DNA of 64,000 nucleotides, from positions 434,001 through 498,000 of the forward strand of contig NZ_JABKKG010000001.1 of assembly GCF_013166595.1 (NCBI RefSeq). Reading direction: 5' to 3'. Shown here piece after piece: positions 36,680 through 43,815 of the stretch. A model generated the notes under the pieces. The model was not told where the DNA came from. It was given only the letters and a program-made list of their open reading frames with translations, and did not search any database. The position numbers and the translations under genes are program-made. Numbering within the stretch: the stretch's first letter is position 1; each line of letters starts with the position of its first letter. This stretch comes from Palleniella intestinalis. GTDB lineage: Bacteria; Bacteroidota; Bacteroidia; Bacteroidales; Bacteroidaceae.

Positions 36680-36746
36680 ATAATATTTTGGAATTTTATG
36701 ATTTTTCTGTTCCGAAATTATGGGTTTGTAAGTCCTGGGGCTTTTG

Positions 36747-36777
36747 CAAAATTACAAATAATATTCCAAATAGCAAA
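36747..36777 (-). promoter_or_regulatory. Promoter of pyk
   Basis: On the minus strand TTTG (36774-36777), 19 bp, then TAATTTTG (36747-36754), 68 bp before the start codon. Confidence 0.65.
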
Positions 36778-36827
36778 GAAAAGTGAAAAAACTTAGATTT
36801 TATTTCAGAAAAAATTACTTACTATGC

Positions 36828-36941
36828 CTAAAATTTCAATTCTATAACATTCGTTTTACAACAGCCGCCATTCGGGCGCAACATGCAGCGTTTGTCCACA
36901 TGCTCTTTAATGTTTTTTAGCTTGGTATTTATTCTGTACAT
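36828..36941 (-). other. Possible small ORF in the pyk-HU gap
   Basis: A 37-codon frame starts MYRINTKLKNIKEHVDK, continues with a Cys-rich RCMLRPNGGCCKTN and ends before TAG at 36828-36830. I do not recognise it and composition alone does not prove coding. It is noted because the rest of this 500-bp gap is AT-rich while this part is not. Confidence 0.15.
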
Positions 36942-37149
36942 ATTCAAAACCTTCAAAATCACCGGATGCGGAAAGCTTGGCAACCATGTCGTGCACATCA
37001 CAGAAGCAAGACTTGGGATAAAGATGCAATAGTCAAGAATAAATGGAAACTACATGCCTAAATATCAGTTAAAATCAACTCTTTAGCAAAAAAATCCTAA
37101 TTTTTGATTATCTTTCAACTGCCAAGGCAAATCTTTCAACAAATTTTTA
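36942..37149. other. Non-coding stretch upstream of the HU gene
   Basis: Sequence of mixed composition without a supported gene. No convincing hairpins or repeats were seen. It becomes very AT-rich near the HU promoter. Confidence 0.45.
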
Positions 37150-37157
37150 TAATTTTG
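37150..37157 (+). promoter_or_regulatory. Putative -7 element for the HU gene
   Basis: TAATTTTG, then CA, matches TAnnTTTG 40 bp before the HU start. No clear TTTG at -33. Confidence 0.45.
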
Positions 37158-37197
37158 CAGTTCGAAACAACAAAATAAATAACACACTTAATAAAAA

Positions 37198-37497
37198 ATG
37201 ACAAAAGCAGATATCATTAACGAGATTGTCGACAGGACTGGCATTGCCCGCTGCGATGCTGCTGCTGCTGTAGAGGCATTTATGGAAGTTGTCAAAGATA
37301 ATATGGTCAAAAACAACGAGAATGTATACCTCCGCGGATTCGGCAGTTTTATTGTAAAGAAACGCGCAGAGAAGACAGGCCGCAATATTTCTAAAAATAC
37401 AACAATCATAATTCCTGAGCACAACATACCTGCATTCAAACCTGCAAAGAGCTTCCTGCAGATGATGAAGGGTGAAGAGGTTACCGCACAGGATTAA
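37198..37497 (+). CDS. HU-family DNA-binding protein
   Basis: 99 residues with the HU fold: MTKADIINEIVDRTGIARCD, VYLRGFGSFIVKKRAEKTGR and the arm with the DNA-inserting proline in IIIPEHNIPAFKPAK. It bends and compacts DNA as a dimer. It is the first of three plus-strand genes (HU, the 29-residue basic protein, RNase G). Confidence 0.95.
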   Translation: MTKADIINEIVDRTGIARCDAAAAVEAFMEVVKDNMVKNNENVYLRGFGSFIVKKRAEKTGRNISKNTTIIIPEHNIPAFKPAKSFLQMMKGEEVTAQD

Positions 37498-37553
37498 GAG
37501 CGAAAAGAAACAAGCAAACAAACAAAATATTAACCACCTAAAATCAAATCATT

Positions 37554-37643
37554 ATGCCAAACGGTAAGAAAAAGAAGGGCCACAAGATGGCAACTCACAA
37601 GCGTAAGAAGAGACTCCGTAAGAACAGACATAAGAGCAAGTAA
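37554..37643 (+). CDS. 29-residue basic protein, AURKAIP1/COX24-like
   Basis: A short frame starting MPNGKKKKGHKMATHKRKKR and ending RHKSK before TAA. More than half the residues are Lys, Arg or His. The spacing of basic residues around KMATHKRKKR resembles the AURKAIP1/COX24 (mS38-type) motif, known from small-subunit mitochondrial ribosomal proteins and from tiny Bacteroidetes proteins of this length. It lies 56 bp after HU and 75 bp before RNase G, with an attenuator-like hairpin in between. A ribosome-associated role is an inference. Confidence 0.75.
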   Translation: MPNGKKKKGHKMATHKRKKRLRKNRHKSK

Positions 37644-37662
37644 GTTTTTTACGGCTAAATTT

Positions 37663-37700
37663 AAGGGCGTGTTTTCCACATGCCCTTTCTCTTTATTTAA
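37663..37700 (+). terminator. Terminator or attenuator between the 29-residue gene and rng
   Basis: AAGGGCGTGT (37663-37672) pairs with ACATGCCCTT (37678-37687), one G-U, followed by TCTCTTTATTT. Partial read-through into rng is likely. Confidence 0.7.
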
Positions 37701-37718
37701 AAAACAAAGGTAAAAAGT

Positions 37719-39290
37719 ATGACAAGCGAATTAGTAATTGATGTAAAAGCGGAGGAAATATCCATCGCATTGCTGGAAGACAAGAATCTCGTGGAGTATC
37801 AGACAGAGACAACATCACAGTCGTTCTCCGTGGGAAACATCTACCTTGCAAAAGTCAAGAAGCTGATGCCCGGACTCAACGCCTCCTTTATCAATGTGGG
37901 CTATGAGCGTGAAGCTTTCCTACACTACCTTGACCTCGGACCGCAATTCGCAAGCTACGAGAAGTATCTCAAACAGGTGAGAAGCGACCATCGGAAACTC
38001 TATCCTTTTGAAAAAGCCATGCGCCTGCCTGATTTGAAAAAGGACGGCAGCATAGCATCCACACTCACAAAAGACCAAGAGGTGCTTGTGCAGATTGTCA
38101 AAGAACCAATCTCCACAAAAGGACCACGCCTGACATGCGACCTTTCATTCGCAGGACGTTACTTGGTGCTCATGCCATTCCATGATAAGGTTTCCGTTTC
38201 CTCGAAAATAAAAAGCGGAGAGGAACGCTCACGCCTGAAGCAAATCATCCATAGCGTCAAACCACGCAATTTCGGAGTGATCATCCGCACTGTAGCGGAA
38301 GGATGCGATGGAACGGAACTTCAAAACGAGCTGCAGATTCTCATCAAACGCTGGGAAGATGTCATCAAGAAGGCACAGACTGCCACACCATTGCCACAGC
38401 TTGTCTATGAAGAGACAAGCCGTGCCATAGCACTTCTTCGTGACATGTTCAACCCGACATATTCTGCCATATACGTCAATGACAAGGCAATATTTGATGA
38501 GGTCAAGGACTATGTCACCCTCATTGCTCCGGAGAAAGCCGGCATAGTAAAACTCTACGAAGGCAAAGTGCCTATCTTTGATAATTTCAACATTACCAAA
38601 CAGTTGAAATCAGGATTTGGCAAAACCGTAAACTACAAGCATGGTGCCTATCTCATCATAGAGCATACGGAAGCGATGCATGTGGTCGATGTCAACAGTG
38701 GCAACCGCACAAAAGCAGAGAACGGACAGGAACAGAACGCACTTGATGTCAACCTTGGTGCTGCAGACGAACTTGCACGACAGTTGCGTCTGCGGGATAT
38801 GGGAGGAATAATCATCGTGGACTTCATTGACATGCATCTTGCAGAGGATCGCCAGCTTCTCTACGAGCGGATGTGCAAGAACATGCAGCAGGACAGAGCA
38901 AGGCATAATATCCTGCCTCTGTCAAAATTCGGACTGATGCAGATCACACGCCAGCGTGTCCGTCCGGCTATGGACATCCATGTTGAGGAAATCTGTCCAA
39001 CATGCTTTGGCAAAGGAAAAATAAAGTCAAGCATCCTTTTCACCGACCAATTAGAGCGGAAAATAGAATACCTCACAAAGAAAGTAGGAGAGAAACACAT
39101 AACGCTACATGTCCACCCATACGTGGAAGCGTACATAACAAAGGGACTGTGGAGCATACAGCGCCGATGGCAGTTGAAATATGGCTTTGGAATAAACGTT
39201 GTTGCATCGCAGAAACTTGCTTTCCTTCAATATGAGTTCTATGACAAGAACAACCAGTTCATAGACATGAAGGAAGAACACGACAATTAA
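37719..39290 (+). CDS. rng: Ribonuclease E/G family endoribonuclease (RNase G-like)
   Basis: 523 residues. It has an S1 domain near residues 38-130 (VGNIYLAKVKKLMPGLNASF, INVGYEREAFLHY), an RNase H-like and DNase I-like region with VVDVNSGNR and the metal Asp in IIIVDFIDMH, and the Zn-link CPTCFGKGK near residue 427. It lacks the long C-terminal scaffold of RNase E, as in RNase G. It matures rRNA and turns over mRNA. It lies downstream of HU and the 29-residue basic protein. Confidence 0.93.
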   Translation: MTSELVIDVKAEEISIALLEDKNLVEYQTETTSQSFSVGNIYLAKVKKLMPGLNASFINVGYEREAFLHYLDLGPQFASYEKYLKQVRSDHRKLYPFEKAMRLPDLKKDGSIASTLTKDQEVLVQIVKEPISTKGPRLTCDLSFAGRYLVLMPFHDKVSVSSKIKSGEERSRLKQIIHSVKPRNFGVIIRTVAEGCDGTELQNELQILIKRWEDVIKKAQTATPLPQLVYEETSRAIALLRDMFNPTYSAIYVNDKAIFDEVKDYVTLIAPEKAGIVKLYEGKVPIFDNFNITKQLKSGFGKTVNYKHGAYLIIEHTEAMHVVDVNSGNRTKAENGQEQNALDVNLGAADELARQLRLRDMGGIIIVDFIDMHLAEDRQLLYERMCKNMQQDRARHNILPLSKFGLMQITRQRVRPAMDIHVEEICPTCFGKGKIKSSILFTDQLERKIEYLTKKVGEKHITLHVHPYVEAYITKGLWSIQRRWQLKYGFGINVVASQKLAFLQYEFYDKNNQFIDMKEEHDN

Positions 39291-39444
39291 ACAAAGAAAA
39301 GCTGAAGCAGACTGCATAAGTCACAAATTGGCAAATACAGACAAACGTGCCATTGTGAATGTAACCGGCACAACTACAAGAAAAGAAAGAGGATATTCCA
39401 TTACAGGGACAAAGCCTGACAAAAACACTGAGCGTTCTATATAT

Positions 39445-39488
39445 AAAAATAGAGTCGGCTTGCAGAATTGCAAACCGACTCTATTTTT
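39445..39488. terminator. Bidirectional terminator between rng and the PpiD-like gene
   Basis: A 20-bp stem with one mismatch: AAAAATAGAGTCGGCTTGCA at 39445-39464 with 39469-39488. Loop of 4 nt, with A/T-rich outer arms serving both converging genes. Confidence 0.88.
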
Positions 39489-39505
39489 ATTCCATAATCC
39501 TTTTA

Positions 39506-41647
39506 TCAGAAGAACAAGTAACGGTTATCCTTAACTTCTGCATTCTGATAGAGCTCCTGCATGAAATTGCCGGCATACTGCATCATCTTCTGCTTCAGTG
39601 TTGCCATTGTTGCCTTCTCGTCGTACTTTACAGGACGGTTAGACTTCTTCACAACCTGGAAGAGATAAACACCGCCATTGCCCTTAACAGGATTCTTTGA
39701 GAACGCACCGGCCTTTACAGATGCGACAGCACCTGAGAGAGCAGGCTCTGCTGCACCTGTAGCCTGAACAAACACAGGAGCCGCGAATGTCACCTGATTA
39801 ACAGAAGCGACCTGTCCGCCCTTTGCCTTTGCAGCAGCAACAGACTTGACATCCTTCACCTTTGCCATAAGAATCTCTGCCTGCTTGTCACGGAGAGCCT
39901 CAGCCTTGACAAATGACTTCACACGCTCATCATCCAAAGTGCGGTAACCCTCTTTGTTGACCTTCGTAAGAACCATGACAAGGAGAGTGTTATTGTCACC
40001 ACACTCATAGAGAGGAGACACTGCACCTTCTTCTGCTTCAAACAGCCACTTCATGGCATCGCGTGTAGCACGTATTCCTGCAATGTTATGCTGTGCTGTA
40101 GTAACATCATTGAGAGGCATAACCTGATAGCCGTTCTTTTTGGCATTCTTCTCCAGCTGCTCAGCATTCTGAGTCTCGCTCACGAACTGGCTGAACTTGT
40201 TGTAAGCCTGTGAATAAGTGTCCTTAGAGAAATTATTGTCACGCTTCACAACAGCAGCAACATACTTTGTTGTAGGAGCCTTGCGGTCAAGAACCTGAAC
40301 AATGATGTTTCCGGAAGTCAGCTGCACATTTGCTGTCTGGCCAGCACCGAGATTCATCAAAGTCTGGAGATAAGCCTTTGAATCCTTGTCCATTGATGGA
40401 GAAGACTCATACATAGCACCTGTGAGCCATGTCTTCTCGCCTGTCTGTCCATATTTCTTGGCAAGAGCCTCGAAATCAGCACCACCGTTCACAGCATTGT
40501 ACACAGAGTCAGCCTTCACACGAGCAGCATCAGCTGTCTCAGCACCAACCTGGATAACACGGAACTGTATTGAGTCCGGCATCTCCTGCTTTGAAATCAG
40601 CTTCACTACATTATATGTATTGTCCAACTTGTTCTCAACAGGACCATAAACCTGTCCTGCGCTCATAGAGTCCAGACGCGCTGCGATATCACGTGGGAAA
40701 GCTCTTCCTGACTGTGGCAGACCAAGGTATGAAACCTGTGATGCACTCTTGCGCACAACCTCTGTAGGGTCAGCAGCTGTTGCGAGTTGTGATGCGAAAC
40801 CCTGCATCTCCTTGATAGTAGCCTGACGGTCAGCAGTGCTTGCAGCTACCTGCACACTGACATACTTCACGTCACGGCTTTCAACTGTCTGACGGAACAT
40901 GTCCTTCATTTCCTCATACTTTGCCTTAAGGTCTGCATCAGAAACCTTTGCCTCTGACTCCTTTACAGACGTATAAGGGAATGCAGCAAGCTGTATGTTT
41001 GCCTCCTCATTCTCATCCTTGAAAGCCATCTTTGCCTCCATAGGGTTAGACATGATACAGTTGGCGAGGAGCACCTGATACTTTCCAGCAAGGATCTGCT
41101 GACGGAGAGTCTTCTCAATGAAAGTCCAATACTTATAGACTGTAGCATACTGCTCTGCCTGCTGAGGGTTTGTTGCCTGCATCTGCTTGTAGTCAGCGAG
41201 GAACTTCTTCAGCGCGTTAGCATCAAAGCGTCCAGTCTGCTGGTTGACGAAAGGAGTCTGTGCCAACATAGGGTTTGTTCCCTCTTTCAGGACATTCTGA
41301 AGTTCCTGGTCTGTCACTGTAAGACCGAGTTTTGAAGCTTCATTCTCAACAATGCTTGTCTGGACATAAGTGTTCCATACCATATCCTTGACCTGATTCA
41401 GCTCTTCCTCGGAGAGGTTCTCGCGACCTTGGGTCATCTTTATAACCTCCTGATACTCATCGACGAGAGCCTGAAACTCCTGAACACTGACTTTCTTTCC
41501 AAGCACCTCACCGACCTGCTGACGAGAATCGTTACGCAGAGCGTCAGTAGAGCGTACCAATTCCTCTGCTATAAAAGCAAAGAGAGCGAGACCTACTACG
41601 CCAATAAGGACAGGTCCCCAGCTACGGATTTTACCAATTGCTGCCAT
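39506..41647 (-). CDS. PpiD/SurA-like peptidyl-prolyl isomerase, membrane-anchored
   Basis: 713 residues. An N-terminal anchor helix (SWGPVLIGVVGLALFAFIAE, residues 9-28) is followed by a SurA-N-type chaperone region (VSVQEFQALVDEYQEVI; VQTSIVENEASKLGLTV). A parvulin-type PPIase segment is near the middle and a second PPIase-like region lies near the C-terminus. It probably helps outer-membrane proteins fold in the periplasm. It has its own promoter at 41723-41754. Confidence 0.88.
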   Translation of the reverse strand: MAAIGKIRSWGPVLIGVVGLALFAFIAEELVRSTDALRNDSRQQVGEVLGKKVSVQEFQALVDEYQEVIKMTQGRENLSEEELNQVKDMVWNTYVQTSIVENEASKLGLTVTDQELQNVLKEGTNPMLAQTPFVNQQTGRFDANALKKFLADYKQMQATNPQQAEQYATVYKYWTFIEKTLRQQILAGKYQVLLANCIMSNPMEAKMAFKDENEEANIQLAAFPYTSVKESEAKVSDADLKAKYEEMKDMFRQTVESRDVKYVSVQVAASTADRQATIKEMQGFASQLATAADPTEVVRKSASQVSYLGLPQSGRAFPRDIAARLDSMSAGQVYGPVENKLDNTYNVVKLISKQEMPDSIQFRVIQVGAETADAARVKADSVYNAVNGGADFEALAKKYGQTGEKTWLTGAMYESSPSMDKDSKAYLQTLMNLGAGQTANVQLTSGNIIVQVLDRKAPTTKYVAAVVKRDNNFSKDTYSQAYNKFSQFVSETQNAEQLEKNAKKNGYQVMPLNDVTTAQHNIAGIRATRDAMKWLFEAEEGAVSPLYECGDNNTLLVMVLTKVNKEGYRTLDDERVKSFVKAEALRDKQAEILMAKVKDVKSVAAAKAKGGQVASVNQVTFAAPVFVQATGAAEPALSGAVASVKAGAFSKNPVKGNGGVYLFQVVKKSNRPVKYDEKATMATLKQKMMQYAGNFMQELYQNAEVKDNRYLFF

Positions 41648-41722
41648 TTCTTTTTTAGTTTATTTTTATTATTATTTATTTTCTAATTAATATTTCTATG
41701 GTATAATACCACATTTAGCGCA

Positions 41723-41754
41723 CAAAATTACAAAAAATATCGCAAACACGCAAA
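41723..41754 (-). promoter_or_regulatory. Promoter of the PpiD-like gene
   Basis: On the minus strand TTTG (41751-41754), 20 bp, then TAATTTTG (41723-41730), 76 bp before the start. Confidence 0.65.
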
Positions 41755-41800
41755 TTTTCAGTATAAAACTTGCCCAAAACACACTTATAAAAAAGACAAT

Positions 41801-41838
41801 AAAGACAAAAGCCATGAACCGCAACAGCAATTCATGAC
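41801..41838 (-). terminator. Terminator after the DUF4923 gene
   Basis: GTCATGAA and TTCATGGC arms (41831-41838 with 41811-41818), an inner GC pair, then TTTTGTCTTT on the minus strand. Confidence 0.65.
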
Positions 41839-41867
41839 TTCCATATATCCACTGACTGAGCAATCGG

Positions 41868-42455
41868 CTACTTTGAGAAACGGACACCGATAAGCATGCC
41901 GTTAAAATTCTTCATAAGTGAAGAGACGGCTGTAAGTTCTTTTGTGCCTGCTGTTCCTGCAACATTCTGCAAAAAGTCCTTCAACTTTGTGGCATCACCG
42001 ACTATCACGAGCGAACCATTCTCCAACTGAGGAGTAAGACTGCAAGGTTTTGTACGTCCCTTGAATGTCAGGTGCACATCGTTATCAGAGATAGTGTATG
42101 TACCCGTAATCTTCTTATTCTTGAAGTTCACACAGAAAGTCTTGTCACTCTTGAACGTGATAGACATCTTGCCCTTGGTCATTCCCACCTTTGAGAAATA
42201 TGTCTGCAACTTATCTTCTATCTTGGTACTTGCAGCCGCCCCACCAAGACTCGCAATGGTATTGTCACTTTTAAGCACCACCGCCGGACGCTGATAAGTC
42301 CACGTTCCCTGTATCTGCTTGGATGTCGGGACAAGTTTTGTCGACAGAACCTCTGTCACCTTACCAAGCAACTCACTCAACTGCGCATTTGCACTCGCAT
42401 TGAAACAAAGCAGCATCACTGCCACCGCAACCATTCTGATAGTATTCTTTCCCAT
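41868..42455 (-). CDS. DUF4923 family exported protein
   Basis: 195 residues with a signal peptide (MVAVAVMLLCFNASANAQ). A lipocalin-like beta-rich body follows, with GTWTYQRPAVVLKSDN, MSITFKSDKTFCVNFKNKKI and TYTISDNDVHLTFKG. The family is restricted to Bacteroidetes as far as I know and has no proven function. It probably resides in the periplasm or at the outer membrane. It is 27 bp downstream of the HAD phosphatase gene, likely one transcript. Confidence 0.82.
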   Translation of the reverse strand: MGKNTIRMVAVAVMLLCFNASANAQLSELLGKVTEVLSTKLVPTSKQIQGTWTYQRPAVVLKSDNTIASLGGAAASTKIEDKLQTYFSKVGMTKGKMSITFKSDKTFCVNFKNKKITGTYTISDNDVHLTFKGRTKPCSLTPQLENGSLVIVGDATKLKDFLQNVAGTAGTKELTAVSSLMKNFNGMLIGVRFSK

Positions 42456-42482
42456 GGTTTTCTTTACTGATTTTATCGTATG

Positions 42483-43139
42483 TTACATATTGTTTTCCTT
42501 CTCAAGCAGAGCCATCAACTTTCCCGTCCAGTCCTCGCCGTTGACCGGGCATAAAGTCCGGAAGCCCAAAGAGGCTGCCATTTCTATATTCTTCGCACCA
42601 TCATCCACGAAAAGAGCCTCGCTCGGAGATATACCCTCATGTTCAAGAACATGCCGGAAATACCTCTCACTCGGCTTCATGGCTCCTATTTCATAACTCT
42701 TATAGCATGCATCAAAATAATCACTGACAGGCTTTCCCTCAGGACATTCGTCATCCAAGCCACGGCTGAACTCACTGCTGCACGCCCATGCCATCATGAA
42801 CGGGTTGGTGTTGGACACCATAACAAGCCTGTACCCCATATTGCGGAGCTTTCTGAGAATGTCTATATTACGCTTTGGCAAATCGCTTTTGTAGCCCGTC
42901 CAAGCCCACTTGCATTCCTCCCAAGTGACCTCCTTGCCACACATTGCCGACATTTCTGCAACAAATCCGTCCGCCGAGAGCCTGCCGTCCTCCACGTCAC
43001 CGAACATCCCAGCCTGTGTGTAAGCATCAAGACGCTTCTCCACATCAGGCACTCCCAATGCACCGAAACGGCGCATCGCCTCTTTTTGGTCAAGAGTTAT
43101 AATCACTCCTCCAAAGTCAAACAAAATAGTCTTTATCAT
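42483..43139 (-). CDS. HAD-superfamily phosphatase (HAD-IA)
   Basis: 218 residues. Motif I, FDFGGVIITLD, has the conserved first Asp, but the second position is Gly instead of Asp (DFGG in place of DFDG). This form is common in the epoxide-hydrolase-N-like and FMN-phosphatase-like subgroup. Motif II, MVSNTN, the Lys of MKPSERYF and motif IV, FVDDGAKNIEMA, are present. The substrate is unknown. It is the first gene of a pair with DUF4923. Confidence 0.88.
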   Translation of the reverse strand: MIKTILFDFGGVIITLDQKEAMRRFGALGVPDVEKRLDAYTQAGMFGDVEDGRLSADGFVAEMSAMCGKEVTWEECKWAWTGYKSDLPKRNIDILRKLRNMGYRLVMVSNTNPFMMAWACSSEFSRGLDDECPEGKPVSDYFDACYKSYEIGAMKPSERYFRHVLEHEGISPSEALFVDDGAKNIEMAASLGFRTLCPVNGEDWTGKLMALLEKENNM

Positions 43140-43161
43140 TGTTCTTTATCCAATTTCGGCA

Positions 43162-43193
43162 CAAAGGTACAATATTTTCCTCAAAACAGCAAA
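43162..43193 (-). promoter_or_regulatory. Promoter of the HAD phosphatase gene
   Basis: On the minus strand TTTG (43190-43193), 20 bp, then TACCTTTG (43162-43169). The start codon follows after 22 bp. Confidence 0.7.
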
Positions 43194-43294
43194 ATTCGAG
43201 AGGAATTGTTTACAAACAACACCCTTATTTGTTAATATTATTTAAGAAAGAGGCTTTCTCTATTCAATTATTTCTCCATTTCGTTTTTTCTTCG

Positions 43295-43302
43295 TACCTT
43301 TG
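43295..43302 (+). promoter_or_regulatory. Putative -7 element for tRNA-Cys
   Basis: TACCTTTG, then CA, 42 bp before the tRNA 5' end. A TTTC at the -33 distance is a weak match. Confidence 0.5.
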
Positions 43303-43344
43303 CACTCGCAAATGACAAATCGCAGGCATCACGCCACATCACAC

Positions 43345-43416
43345 GGTGCGTTGGATGAACGGTTTAGTCTCTGGTCTGCAAAACCAGCCAAGGCGGTTCG
43401 ACTCCGCCACGCACCT
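43345..43416 (+). tRNA. tRNA-Cys (GCA)
   Basis: A cloverleaf is drawn by hand. The acceptor GGTGCGT pairs with ACGCACC. The anticodon stem CTGGT/ACCAG encloses CTGCAAA with anticodon GCA. The T arm is GGCGG-TTCGACT-CCGCC. CCA is not encoded, which is usual for Bacteroidetes. A terminator follows at once. Confidence 0.93.
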
Positions 43417-43418
43417 CG

Positions 43419-43453
43419 AAAGACTGCTTGATATATTCAGGCAGTCTTTTTTT
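43419..43453 (+). terminator. Terminator of the tRNA-Cys gene
   Basis: AAAGACTGCTTGA (43419-43431) pairs with TCAGGCAGTCTTT (43437-43449), then a T run. Starts two bases after the tRNA. Confidence 0.85.
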
Positions 43454-43538
43454 ATATTACTTATTCGCTCCCAACCGCCAACCATGCCACACCGCCTCAC
43501 ACTCTGCAAAAAAGCCCACTATAAGAGACTGGAACACA

Positions 43539-43647
43539 ACATGTTATCTTTCACACAACAAAAGGTAACACTTTGGCATACAAAAGGTAACAGTTTAGGA
43601 CATGAAAGGTAACCATTTGCCTTGCAAAGTGTTACCTTTGGTTTTGC
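43539..43647. repeat. 22-bp-period repeat, cluster D (four to five units)
   Basis: Clear units start at 43561, 43583, 43605 and 43626, with cores AAAGGTAACACTTT, AAAGGTAACAGTTT, AAAGGTAACCATTT and the inverted AAAGTGTTACCTTT. A fifth, weaker unit (GTTATCTTTCACA) precedes them. It lies between the tRNA-Cys terminator and the pectin operon promoter. Confidence 0.87.
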
Positions 43648-43734
43648 CACTTGTAATGGCAAGAATCAGATCTGGCATTTCCCTTGTCTTCAAGCCCAAT
43701 ATTTATGGTTCACAAACTTTTATAACCATATTTC

Positions 43735-43765
43735 TTGGCTGATACGTTTTTTTTGTGTAACTTTG
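43735..43765 (+). promoter_or_regulatory. Promoter of the pectin operon
   Basis: TTG at 43735-43737, 20 bp, then TAACTTTG at 43758-43765. The leader to the first ATG is about 45 nt. Confidence 0.6.
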
Positions 43766-43815
43766 CCACTAATAACTAACGGAATCAAAACACACCACAT
43801 TATTTTATTATTACA

